From positions 1-7,634 of the forward strand of contig CAIXOZ010000193.1 in the NCBI GenBank assembly GCA_903921295.1: a DNA stretch of 7,634 nt. Direction: 5' to 3'. Below the pieces are notes generated by a model. The model did not search any database. It was not told the DNA's origin and was given only the letters and a program-made list of their open reading frames with translations. This stretch comes from an uncultured cyanobacterium (lineage in GTDB: Bacteria > Cyanobacteriota > Cyanobacteriia > PCC-6307 > Cyanobiaceae). Below, one piece after another: positions 1 through 6,173 of the stretch. Made by a program: the position numbers and the translations under genes. Within the stretch, counting starts at the first letter, position 1, and every line of letters starts with the position of its first letter.

Positions 1-617
1 ACCTTGAAGGTGGCGTTGGCGCGGTAGTTGTCGTTGGGCAGCTGATCGCGGCGAGGAAGCTCTGCTTCCACTTCCGGGCGGCCGAGGCCTGAGCTGACGC
101 CCATGATCACCGACTGACGTTCAAAGCGAATCACCCGGGCCGTGAGCACGGGATCCTCGAGGTCTGCGAATTCCTCCTGGATCATCCGCCGTTGCTGGTC
201 GCGCAGCTTCTGCGCGAGCACCTGCTTGGTGGTGGCGGCAGCCATGCGGCCGAAGTCGTCTTTCTCCGGTGTGACATCAAGAACGACCGTGTCGCCGATC
301 TGGGCGTCCTCGGCCACCTGCATCACTTCAGCCAGGGCGATCTGATGATCCTCACTTTCGACTTCATCAACGATGATCTTGCTGGCCAGCACCCGGTAAC
401 CCTCTTCGTCAAGATCGAGGGCCACATCAAAGTTGCTGAAGTAATCCTCTTCAAAGGGATCTTCACTGATGCCGAGATAGAGGGTGCGGCGATAGCGCTC
501 GTAGCCCTTGAGCAAGGCTTCCCGGAGGGCCACTTCCACCACCTGGGGCGGCAGTTTCTTCTCTTCGCTGATGTCCTCGATCAGGTTGGTCAGACCGGGG
601 AGCAGAACCAGGGCCAT
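1..617 (-). CDS. nusA: Transcription termination/antitermination factor NusA (partial, N-terminal 205 residues)
   Basis: NusA binds RNA polymerase and nascent RNA in the cytoplasm and modulates pausing, termination and antitermination. The minus strand reads from ATG at 617-615 through 205 intact codons to the window edge, so the KH domains and C-terminus are outside. The RNAP-binding N-terminal domain spans about residues 1-130. It holds the family hallmark FGRMAAATTKQV (residues 122-133, compare FGRIAAQTAKQV in other bacteria) and the helix PQVVEVALREALLKGYE. An S1 RNA-binding domain starts near residue 155 and includes LPRRDQLPNDNYR (187-199). The gene lies 55 bp downstream of rimP on the same strand, the common rimP-nusA order, so co-transcription is likely. 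The 55-bp spacer read on the coding strand is pyrimidine-rich and has no clear Shine-Dalgarno sequence. Identification is near certain; only completeness is limited. Confidence 0.97.
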   Translation of the reverse strand, partial: MALVLLPGLTNLIEDISEEKKLPPQVVEVALREALLKGYERYRRTLYLGISEDPFEEDYFSNFDVALDLDEEGYRVLASKIIVDEVESEDHQIALAEVMQVAEDAQIGDTVVLDVTPEKDDFGRMAAATTKQVLAQKLRDQQRRMIQEEFADLEDPVLTARVIRFERQSVIMGVSSGLGRPEVEAELPRRDQLPNDNYRANATFK

Positions 618-672
618 GGTGGGGCGTGAGGAAGGGGAACAGGGGAGCGTTGGGGCGTTGGGAGACAGGCCC

Positions 673-1140
673 TCAGGGATCGGGGCTGGTCAGGCGAACC
701 GAAAGGACGGAGTCCCGGGGAAGGCGCACGGTCCGGCCCCGCACGTTGAGCAGCACATGGGTCTCGTTGCGCTCCAGCAGGAGACCGGTGCGCCGTTCCT
801 CACCGACCTGATCGCTGGCGCTGACGATCTCCACCGGGAAGCCGCGGAAACTGCGGAAGTCCCGGTCGTTCTGCAGCTCCTCGCTGACGCCGGGACTGCT
901 GATCTCCAGAACGAAAGCGTCCTGGAGCAGGTCGGCGGCATCGAGGGCCTCGCTGAAGCGGCTGCTGTAGGCAGCACACTCATCGAGACTGATGTCGTTG
1001 CCGTCCTGCCGCTGCACCTGCACCAGGACGGTCATCGGAATGCGGTGCGTCAGCACCTGCAGACCATGAACGGTCAGATCAGTGGTCGCGGCGATGTCCG
1101 CGGCCAGTCGCTCCAGATCTGGGGCAAGGGGATGGGGCAA
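673..1140 (-). CDS. rimP: Ribosome maturation factor RimP, TTG start
   Basis: RimP binds the immature 30S subunit and is needed for its maturation in the cytoplasm. The product is 155 residues, near the family's usual 150 or so. The N-terminal domain covers about residues 1-85 and ends in VLEISSPGVSEEL (77-89). This corresponds to the family's LEVSSPGLDRPL, but the DRPL part is replaced. DRDFRSFRGFPVEI (92-105) and the C-terminal barrel with RLPRDSVLSVRLTSP (139-153) follow. I chose TTG at 1140-1138, which gives MPHPLAPDLERLA. The frame stays open to 1293, but the extra roughly 50 residues are Cys/Arg-rich and unlike the family, and no ATG or GTG lies between. A GC-rich hairpin (1158-1174) sits just upstream of this start. 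nusA follows 55 bp downstream, consistent with one transcript. The function is clear; the exact start is probable. Confidence 0.92.
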   Translation of the reverse strand: MPHPLAPDLERLAADIAATTDLTVHGLQVLTHRIPMTVLVQVQRQDGNDISLDECAAYSSRFSEALDAADLLQDAFVLEISSPGVSEELQNDRDFRSFRGFPVEIVSASDQVGEERRTGLLLERNETHVLLNVRGRTVRLPRDSVLSVRLTSPDP

Positions 1141-1157
1141 GGACTGGAAACACCGTG

Positions 1158-1174
1158 GGCGGGAGCAGCCCGCC
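1158..1174 (-). promoter_or_regulatory. Hairpin in the rimP leader
   Basis: A perfect 6-bp inverted repeat, GGCGGG and CCCGCC around a 5-base loop, lies 17 bases upstream of the proposed TTG start of rimP. On the rimP transcript it would form a stable stem just before the ribosome binding region. No Shine-Dalgarno sequence is seen between it and the start. A role in tuning rimP translation is inference only, since short GC stems arise easily in DNA of this composition. Confidence 0.3.
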
Positions 1175-1312
1175 GGATCCAGCCAGAATGACTGCCCCCA
1201 TCGGCACAGAAGCGGTGCTGTCCTCGTGCGGCAGAAACACCGGCGGGAGGAAGGATCACAGCAGCTGCGCCGACGGAGTGGCCCGCAGGGCATGAATTCA
1301 CCCTAGAGGATG

Positions 1313-1337
1313 GCCCGACCGAGGCCATCGGCCGGGC
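1313..1337 (-). terminator. Hairpin abutting the stop of the small four-cysteine gene
   Basis: A 10-bp stem (1313-1322 with 1328-1337, one G-U pair on the minus-strand RNA) closes a 5-base loop. It begins at the base directly after the TGA at 1338-1340 of the minus-strand small gene. No T-run follows on the minus strand, where the next bases read CATCCTCTAG. It is therefore not a textbook intrinsic terminator. It may mark a 3' end or protect one, or partly separate the small gene from rimP. Confidence 0.4.
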
Positions 1338-1601
1338 TCAGGGCGTGCCCAGATCGAGAGCGGGGGCCTCGGCGTAGTGATCGGCAGCCGTGACCTCACC
1401 GCGACGGCCGGGGTCCTGGTTCAGACAGGCGCCGGTCTGTTCGGGTGAGCGAAGGTACTGGCAGACCCGAGCCCAGAGCTTGGCCCGGGTGCCCGGTGCT
1501 CCCACGCTGAAATGCACCAGGTCGCCACCCCCAACCATGCCTTCGATCTCCGCCTGGCAGAGGCTGCAGCGCTGGCGGCTGCCGGGGGGAATCGAGGCCA
1601 T
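1338..1601 (-). CDS. Small four-cysteine protein of unknown function (87 aa)
   Basis: I do not recognise a named family. The frame encodes 87 residues from ATG at 1601-1599; a GTG directly before it (1604-1602) would add one residue. Cysteines lie at 12, 15, 47 and 59, with RCSLCQAEIEG giving a CxxC knuckle near the N-terminus. This spacing fits a small zinc-ribbon-like fold, although only the first pair is the classic form. The centre, GGGDLVHFSVGAPGTRAKLW (24-43) and ARVCQYL (44-50), has the even composition of a real soluble protein. The tail is acidic and probably loose. There is no signal peptide or membrane segment. Antisense shadow frames nearby are Arg/Ser/Pro-rich and this one is not, which supports it being real. 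It lies upstream of rimP on the same strand (197-bp gap) and diverges from the HtrA gene. Metal binding is inferred. Confidence 0.75.
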   Translation of the reverse strand: MASIPPGSRQRCSLCQAEIEGMVGGGDLVHFSVGAPGTRAKLWARVCQYLRSPEQTGACLNQDPGRRGEVTAADHYAEAPALDLGTP

Positions 1602-1747
1602 CACCAGCGGGGCAAGAGGTCCTCAAACTTAGGCCTCATCAGGGGATCGCCGGCTCTGGACGACCGATTCGCGGATCGTCACCTCCGGGATCGGCGCCAC
1701 GGTTCAGACGGGCCGCAGGTGGAGGACTGTCCCCCTAGCCTCGGACC

Positions 1748-1768
1748 ATGCTTCTGAATCGCCGTTGA
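1748..1768 (+). other. Six-codon ORF overlapping the start of the HtrA gene
   Basis: ATG at 1748 opens a frame of six codons (MLLNRR) that ends with TGA at 1766-1768. The TGA overlaps the proposed TTG start of the protease gene (1765-1767) in the arrangement TTGA. This geometry could allow termination-reinitiation coupling, since the protease's own start is a weak TTG without a Shine-Dalgarno sequence. Chance is also possible. A single-base indel that split an original ATG start from the reading frame is another explanation. Confidence 0.3.
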
Positions 1769-2880
1769 CCACACGTTCCACGGCTTCCTGGTGGCCCCTG
1801 CTCGGGCTTGTGTTTGCCCTGCTGCTGCTTCCTGCCCGGGCGGGCCGGGCTGAGGTCGCCGCGGCTGCCCACAGTTTCGTGGCCGAAGCGGTCCGCATAG
1901 TCAGTCCGGCGGTGGTCCGTATCGACACCGAGCGCCATGTCACCGGCCCAGCTTTCGATCCGGCGATGCTCGATCCGATGCTCCGCGATCTGTTCGGCGA
2001 TGCCCCCGGCACGATGCGGGAGCGGGGCCAGGGATCCGGTGTGCTGATCGATGCCAGTGGCCTGGTGCTCACCAATGCCCATGTTGTCGATCACGTTGAT
2101 GCCGTCGCCGTCACCCTCGCCGATGGGCGTCAGGTCGATGGCACTGTGCAGGGCGCCGATCCCGTCACCGATCTGGCTCTGGTCAGAATTCCTGTCCAGG
2201 CCCAGCTCAGTCCGGCCCGCCTCGGTGATTCCGAGGCTCTGGAGGTCGGTGACTGGGCGATTGCCCTCGGCAGCCCCTACGGATTGGAGCGCACCGTCAC
2301 CCTGGGCATCGTCAGCAGCCTGCATCGCAACATCAACAGCCTCGGCTTCTCCGACAAGCGCCTTGACCTGATTCAGACCGATGCCGCCATCAATCCGGGC
2401 AACTCCGGCGGCCCCCTGGTCAATGCCGCCGGCGAGGTGATCGGCATCAACACCCTCGTGCGCTCCGGTCCGGGGGCGGGCCTCGGCTTTGCGATCCCGA
2501 TCAACCTGGCCCGTCGTGTGGCCGATCAGCTTGCCTCCGTCGGTCAGGTGGTGCACCCCTATCTCGGGGTGCAGCTCGTGCCCCTGACGACTCGGATGGC
2601 TCGCGACAACAACAGCGATCCCGGTTCACTGCTGCGCCTGCCTGAACGGGATGGCGCCCTGGTGCAGCGGGTGCTGCCCGACAGCCCCGCCGAGGCGGCG
2701 GGCCTGCGCCGGGGCGATCTGGTGGTGGCCGCCGCCGACCAGACAATCAATGATCCGGCCACCCTGCTGGCCCTGGTGGAGCGCTCCTCGGTGGGCGAAG
2801 CCCTGGGTCTGAAAGTGGTGCGCGGCGATCGTGAACTGCTGCTCTCGATCCGGCCGGCCGCTTTGCCGACCAGTCCCTGA
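1765..2880 (+). CDS. htrA: Secreted HtrA/Deg-family serine protease with one PDZ domain
   Basis: HtrA/Deg proteases degrade damaged or misfolded proteins outside the cytoplasm; in cyanobacteria this means periplasm or thylakoid lumen (HtrA, HhoA, HhoB). The product is 371 residues, the usual size for a one-PDZ member. Residues 1-29 form a signal peptide: Arg at 4, hydrophobic core about 10-22, and likely cleavage after ARA (24-26) or GRA (27-29). The trypsin-like domain holds the full triad: His106 in TNAHVVD, Asp136 in DPVTDLALV and Ser214 in NPGNSGGP. The spacing is close to DegP. The PDZ domain runs about 265-360 and includes YLGVQL and SPAEAAGLRRGDLV. The start is TTG at 1765, because no ATG or GTG lies in frame upstream and an internal GTG would remove half the signal peptide. 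rpiA follows after 54 bp. Which cyanobacterial paralogue this is cannot be settled from the sequence alone. Confidence 0.93.
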   Translation: MTTRSTASWWPLLGLVFALLLLPARAGRAEVAAAAHSFVAEAVRIVSPAVVRIDTERHVTGPAFDPAMLDPMLRDLFGDAPGTMRERGQGSGVLIDASGLVLTNAHVVDHVDAVAVTLADGRQVDGTVQGADPVTDLALVRIPVQAQLSPARLGDSEALEVGDWAIALGSPYGLERTVTLGIVSSLHRNINSLGFSDKRLDLIQTDAAINPGNSGGPLVNAAGEVIGINTLVRSGPGAGLGFAIPINLARRVADQLASVGQVVHPYLGVQLVPLTTRMARDNNSDPGSLLRLPERDGALVQRVLPDSPAEAAGLRRGDLVVAAADQTINDPATLLALVERSSVGEALGLKVVRGDRELLLSIRPAALPTSP

Positions 2881-2934
2881 AGGTCGGCAACGCGGCCTCT
2901 CCCTGCTACCGTCGCGGCCCTTGCCCTGGATGCG

Positions 2935-3648
2935 ATGTCGAACCTGCAGGATCAGATGAAGCAGGCCGTCGCGGCCGCCGCCACTGAGCAGATCAGGAGC
3001 GGCATGGTTGTGGGGCTGGGCTCCGGCTCCACCGCCGCCCTGATGATTCAGGCTCTGGGCGCCAAGCTCAAGCGTGGCGAGCTCACCGACATCACCGGCG
3101 TCACCACCTCCTTCCAGGGAGAGGTTCTGGCCGCTGAGCTGGGGATTCCCCTGCAGAGCCTCAACGCTGTCGATCGCATCGATCTGGCGATTGACGGGGC
3201 CGATGAGGTCGATCCCTCGTTCCAGCTGATCAAGGGCGGTGGGGCCTGCCACGTGCAGGAGAAGCTGGTGGCCGTGCGCGCCGAGCGGTTTGTGGTCGTG
3301 GTCGATTCCACCAAGCTCGTCGATACTCTCAACCTCGGCTTTCTGCTGCCTGTGGAGGTGCTTCCCGGCGCCTGGCGTCAGGTGCAGGGCCAGCTGCGTG
3401 ACCTGGGCGGTGACGCCCAGCTGCGCATGGCCGTGAGGAAGGCCGGTCCGGTGGTGACCGACCAGGGCAACCTGGTGCTGGATGTGACGTTCGCCGGAGG
3501 CATCACCGATCCCGAAGGCCTCGAAAAGACGATCAACAACCTGCCGGGCGTGCTCGAGAACGGCTTGTTCGTGAACCTCACCGACCAGGTGCTGGTGGGC
3601 GAGATCGTCGACGGGGTGGCCGGTGTGCGCGACCTGGTGAAGCGCTGA
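2935..3648 (+). CDS. rpiA: Ribose-5-phosphate isomerase A
   Basis: RpiA interconverts ribose-5-phosphate and ribulose-5-phosphate in the cytoplasm. In a cyanobacterium it serves both the Calvin cycle and the oxidative pentose phosphate pathway. The 237-residue product has the phosphate-binding loop GLGSGST (27-33). It also has DGADEVD (87-93) and KGGGACHVQEK (100-110). These place the expected active-site residues Asp87, Asp90, Lys100 and Glu109, each offset by six from E. coli Asp81, Asp84, Lys94 and Glu103. The start is the ATG at 2935. The 54-bp gap after the protease gene contains TGCTACCGT (2904-2912), which could be an extended -10 element, but no good -35 is seen. Read-through from the protease gene is therefore also possible. 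A strong intrinsic terminator follows the gene. Identification is secure. Confidence 0.97.
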   Translation: MSNLQDQMKQAVAAAATEQIRSGMVVGLGSGSTAALMIQALGAKLKRGELTDITGVTTSFQGEVLAAELGIPLQSLNAVDRIDLAIDGADEVDPSFQLIKGGGACHVQEKLVAVRAERFVVVVDSTKLVDTLNLGFLLPVEVLPGAWRQVQGQLRDLGGDAQLRMAVRKAGPVVTDQGNLVLDVTFAGGITDPEGLEKTINNLPGVLENGLFVNLTDQVLVGEIVDGVAGVRDLVKR

Positions 3649-3735
3649 GGCCTGGCACTGGCTGGCGGTGGGTCGTCTGATCGGGCCGTGGGCACCAGGA
3701 CACCCGCCCGTCCATCGACGTACCTGCCCGTGACT

Positions 3736-3757
3736 CAGGGGCTTCAGCCCCTGTTTT
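3736..3757 (+). terminator. Intrinsic terminator between convergent rpiA and hisD
   Basis: A perfect 7-bp stem, CAGGGGC and GCCCCTG, closes a TTCA loop and is followed directly by TTTT on the plus strand. It lies 87 bases after the rpiA stop and 27 bases before the hisD stop. It fits rho-independent termination of rpiA. The reverse strand lacks a comparable T-run after the stem, so hisD termination here would be less efficient. Confidence 0.8.
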
Positions 3758-3784
3758 CAGCTCCGGTTGCCGATCGTTGTCGCC

Positions 3785-5098
3785 TCAGCCCAGCCGGCGC
3801 CGTACCGATTCGGCGTGGCTGTGCAGCCCTTCGCTCTCGGCCAGGGTGATCGCAGCGGGACCGGTGGCCTCCAGGGCCTGGCGATTGAAGCCGATCAGGC
3901 TGGTGTGGCGCAGAAATGTTTCCACGCTCAGGGCGCCTGCGAAACGGGCGGTTCCGGAGGTGGGCAGGGTGTGGTTCGGGCCGGCCAGGTAGTCGCCCAC
4001 GGCTTCCGGTGTCCAGGCGCCGAGGAAAATGGCGCCGGCATGCTGGATCCTGTCCGCCAGGGCTTCCGGGTGTTCCACCTGCAGCTCGAGGTGTTCCGGG
4101 GCGAAGCGGTCGCTCAGGCGGGCGGCGGTGTCGAGGCTGTCGCAGAGCACGATCAGACCCCAGTCCTGGAGCGCCTGACGGGTGATGGCGGCGCGGGGGT
4201 GTCCGGCCAGCTGCGCTTCGAGCGCAGCCGGCACCGCTGCGGCCAGCGCCTCGCTGGTGGTGAGCAGGATCGCCGCCGCCAGGGGGTCGTGTTCGGCCTG
4301 GGCCAGCAGATCCGCTGCCACGTGTTCCGCATCAGCGGTGTGGTCGGCGATCACCAGCACCTCGCTCGGTCCGGCCAGGGAATCGATCGCGACCCGGCCG
4401 TACACCGCCTTCTTGGCCAGGGTGACGTAGAGGTTGCCGGGGCCGGAAATCACATCCACCCGGGGGATGGTTTCGGTGCCGAAGGCCAGGGCGGCGATCG
4501 CCTGGGCGCCGCCGACGCGGTAGACCTCACGAACACCGGCGAGATGGGCGGCGGCGAGCACCGTTGCATTCGGCTCGCCGCCGGGGCCCGGTGGCGTCAC
4601 CATCACCAGCCGTTCCACCCCGGCCACCCGGGCCGGCACGGCATTCATCAGCACTGTGCTCGGGTAGGAGGCCCGGCCGCCCGGTACGTAAAGACCGGCG
4701 CGCTCCACCGGCCGCCAGCGCCGTCCGAGCCGCTCGCCGTGGGGACCGGTGATGTCCAGGTCCTGGGGACGCTGCTGGCGATGGAAGGCTTCGATCCGTT
4801 CGTGGGCCAGCTCCAGGGCCTGCTGCAGGGGACGGGGGCAGGCCTGCCAGGCCTCCGCCAGCCGTTCCGGGGGGATCGCCAGCGGGTCCGGCCGCACGCC
4901 ATCGAACTGTTCGGTCAGGGCGAGCAGGGCTTCGTCGCCGTCGCGCTGGACCTGCTCCAGGATCGCCGTCACGCTGGCGGCCTCGGTGCTGAGGCGGTCC
5001 CCGCCGGTGCGCTGGGCGATCGCCTCCAGCCGTTCACCGGCGGCGTCGGCATCCAGCAGGGTGGTCAGGAGTGGCGTCTGGGGCGGGCAGGCGGTCAC
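3785..5098 (-). CDS. hisD: Histidinol dehydrogenase
   Basis: HisD catalyses the last two steps of histidine synthesis, oxidising L-histidinol to L-histidine with two NAD+, using a zinc ion in the active site. The product is 437 residues, the normal family length. The general base pair is Glu335-His336 in FAPEHLEL. Probable zinc ligands are Gln267 and His270 (LAQAEHDP), Asp369 (AVGDYLAGPNHTLP) and His428 (EGLHSHAES). These match E. coli Gln259, His262, Asp360 and His419. The NAD-binding region includes GLYVPGG (135-141), VGGAQAIAALA (195-205) and DVISGPGN (215-222). The start is GTG at 5098-5096; no ATG or other start lies between it and an in-frame stop about 25 bases upstream. The gene stands alone, as his genes usually do in cyanobacteria. 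It is convergent with rpiA and divergent from rpsT. Confidence 0.97.
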   Translation of the reverse strand: MTACPPQTPLLTTLLDADAAGERLEAIAQRTGGDRLSTEAASVTAILEQVQRDGDEALLALTEQFDGVRPDPLAIPPERLAEAWQACPRPLQQALELAHERIEAFHRQQRPQDLDITGPHGERLGRRWRPVERAGLYVPGGRASYPSTVLMNAVPARVAGVERLVMVTPPGPGGEPNATVLAAAHLAGVREVYRVGGAQAIAALAFGTETIPRVDVISGPGNLYVTLAKKAVYGRVAIDSLAGPSEVLVIADHTADAEHVAADLLAQAEHDPLAAAILLTTSEALAAAVPAALEAQLAGHPRAAITRQALQDWGLIVLCDSLDTAARLSDRFAPEHLELQVEHPEALADRIQHAGAIFLGAWTPEAVGDYLAGPNHTLPTSGTARFAGALSVETFLRHTSLIGFNRQALEATGPAAITLAESEGLHSHAESVRRRLG

Positions 5099-5140
5099 GG
5101 AACCGGGGAGACGGCTGATCCATCAAGCTAGAGCCCCGCA

Positions 5141-5171
5141 TTCGAAGCCCTTACCGGGCAGAGGGTAGGAT
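5141..5171 (+). promoter_or_regulatory. Candidate rpsT promoter
   Basis: TAGGAT at 5166-5171 resembles a -10 box (four of six matches to TATAAT) and lies 31 bases before the rpsT start. TTCGAA at 5141-5146 is the nearest -35-like hexamer, only three of six matches and with a long 19-base spacer. The 104-bp region must also hold the hisD promoter on the other strand, which I cannot place. The call is weak. Confidence 0.3.
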
Positions 5172-5202
5172 CTTAGTTTGCCGATTCCGCGCTAGACCGC
5201 CT

Positions 5203-5508
5203 GTGGCCAATAACAAGTCTGCGAAGAAGCGCATCGAGATCGCCGAGCGCAACCGTCTTCAGAACCGTTCCTACAAGTCGGCGGTGCGAACCCTGATCAA
5301 GCGGTGCTTCACCGCCTGCTCGGCCTACGCCCAGAAGCCTGGCGACGAGGCCAAGACCGCCGTGCAGGCCAGCGTCAGTGCTGCCTTCAGCAAGATCGAC
5401 AAGGCCGTCAAGCGTGGCGTGCTGCACCGCAACACCGGTGCCCATCAGAAATCCCGCCTCAGCGCTGCCGTCCGCAAGGCGATCGAGCCGGCTGCCGCTC
5501 AGTCCTGA
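5203..5508 (+). CDS. rpsT: 30S ribosomal protein S20, GTG start
   Basis: S20 is a primary 16S rRNA-binding protein of the 30S subunit. The product is 101 residues, slightly longer than the E. coli form (about 87) and normal for cyanobacteria. The start MANNKSAKKRIEIAERNR is the family hallmark. It is followed by a basic helical bundle including YKSAVRTLIKR and the signature FSKIDKAVKRGVLHRNTGAH (near residues 62-81), then KSRLSAAVRK. The GTG at 5203 is required to give the conserved N-terminus. The gene diverges from hisD and is followed by two hairpins, so it is probably transcribed mostly as a single gene. Confidence 0.97.
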   Translation: MANNKSAKKRIEIAERNRLQNRSYKSAVRTLIKRCFTACSAYAQKPGDEAKTAVQASVSAAFSKIDKAVKRGVLHRNTGAHQKSRLSAAVRKAIEPAAAQS

Positions 5509-5532
5509 GCACCCGCGATCCGTGCGGACGCC

Positions 5533-5550
5533 GGGCCAGGTGCCTGGCCT
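5533..5550 (+). repeat. Inverted repeat between rpsT and its terminator
   Basis: GGCCAGG (5534-5540) and CCTGGCC (5543-5549) form a near-perfect palindrome with a two-base centre, extended by a G-T pair outside. On RNA it would give a short strong stem 25 bases after the rpsT stop and just before the terminator hairpin. It may stabilise the 3' end; no T-run follows it. Confidence 0.5.
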
Positions 5551-5554
5551 GCTG

Positions 5555-5577
5555 AAGGGGGGCGTCAGCCCCCTTTC
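5555..5577 (+). terminator. Probable rpsT terminator
   Basis: AAGGGGGGC (5555-5563) pairs with GCCCCCTTT (5568-5576) around a GTCA loop, giving a 9-bp stem with one G-U pair. The T residues are mostly inside the stem and the following bases read CGTTGT, so the U-tract is poor. Position right after rpsT and stem strength still favour a terminator. Confidence 0.65.
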
Positions 5578-5672
5578 GTTGTGGGATCTCTGGAGCTCCC
5601 GAGGCTGATGGATGGTCAACGGAGCATTCAGTCTCGACCCAGGGGGGCTGATGTCACCATCCAGTCCTTCCC

Positions 5673-5710
5673 AGGATCTGGACCTCCCCGCGCCGGAGGT
5701 TTCGGATCCT
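5673..5710. repeat. Long imperfect hairpin in the rpsT-TatD gap
   Basis: Bases 5673-5687 pair with 5695-5710 through 15 base pairs, two of them G-U on the plus-strand RNA, with one bulged T at 5701. The arms contain AGGATC and GATCCT outside and ACCTCC and GGAGGT inside, around a 7-base CCGCGCC loop. This is the longest stem in the gap. No T-run follows on either strand, so it is not a simple terminator. Confidence 0.55.
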
Positions 5711-5984
5711 CGTCCGGGGCTCAGATGCCCACGCCGACGCGGTTCAGGCTTGTGGGTCCGTGCCGGAGGAGCGGAGGCGGAGGCTGTCGCACCCTGGTCA
5801 GGGCATGGTGTCGAAGGGCCCCGAAGGATGGTCCCCACCGCGGTGCTGCCGCCTCAGCATCCTCCCGGCGAGACCAATCCCCACGGCGTCACACCATCCC
5901 CATCGGTGCTTCGAAGCGCCATCACGGTTCCCTGTCAGGGAGCGCTGATGGGATGAGGGCGGGGCGGCCCTGGATGGCGTGGTC

Positions 5985-6036
5985 GCGCGCCAGGCCCATG
6001 ATTTCGTGCAGCGATCAGCCTGTTGGCCTGGCCCGC
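5985..6036. repeat. Inverted repeat with a 28-base loop
   Basis: GCCAGGCC (5989-5996) is the exact reverse complement of GGCCTGGC (6025-6032). After one mismatch the pairing continues for three more bases outward (GCG at 5985-5987 with CGC at 6034-6036). A small TGAT/ATCA stem could form inside the loop. It might be an RNA stem or a protein-binding site. Confidence 0.4.
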
Positions 6037-6173
6037 TCAGGGGAGAGGGTGAGCTCCGTTGACGGAGGTCCCGCCGCCATGCCCGAGGAGCTTGTTTTCT
6101 TTTCCCCCGGTACCAGCCCCAGCCTGCTGGAATGGGTCGCATCTGCTTCCGGCCCGGGCGCCGGCCGATCCCG

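Larger units (their letters stand above)
5578..6173. other. About 600 bp without a convincing gene, rich in inverted repeats
   Basis: This gap between the rpsT terminator and the TatD gene holds open frames on both strands. Their translations are rich in Arg, Pro, Ser and Gly, show no recognisable motif, and lack the G/C-biased third positions of the neighbouring genes. No tRNA, tmRNA tag sequence, SRP RNA or RNase P motif is visible. It does contain several inverted repeats: 5673-5710, 5792-5803, 5905-5920, 5929-5941, 5985-6036 and 6054-6067. A T-rich tract, the richest in the window, lies at 6092-6103. It may be a structured non-coding RNA, a long leader of the TatD gene, or decayed sequence. 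Nothing identifies it. Confidence 0.6.

Noticed and set aside
1141..1293. N-terminal extension of rimP to an upstream start
   Set aside because: The extra residues are Cys/Arg-rich and unlike RimP, while the TTG at 1140 gives an N-terminus that fits the family.
1659..1680. Short inverted repeat GACGA/TCGTC in the divergent region before the protease gene
   Set aside because: Only five pairs with a long loop; expected by chance in GC-rich DNA.
1735..2556. 273-codon open frame on the minus strand
   Set aside because: Antisense shadow of the HtrA protease gene; no recognisable domain, composition typical of complement translation.
3767..5131. 454-codon open frame on the plus strand
   Set aside because: It lies antisense to hisD, whose full catalytic set is intact. 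The frame is open because of GC-rich third positions, and its translation is Gly/Gln/His/Arg-rich without motifs.
5173..5838. 221-codon open frame on the minus strand across rpsT
   Set aside because: Covers rpsT in antisense and runs through its terminator; Arg/Ser/Pro-rich translation with no motif.
5612..5956. 114-codon plus-strand frame in the gap
   Set aside because: Third positions are mixed rather than G/C-biased as in the real genes, the protein has no recognisable features, and it crosses several inverted repeats. Kept only as part of the unexplained gap.
5578..6173. tmRNA, SRP RNA, RNase P RNA or tRNA in the gap
   Set aside because: None of the conserved motifs that I know for these RNAs, including the picocyanobacterial tmRNA tag coding sequence, is visible on either strand.
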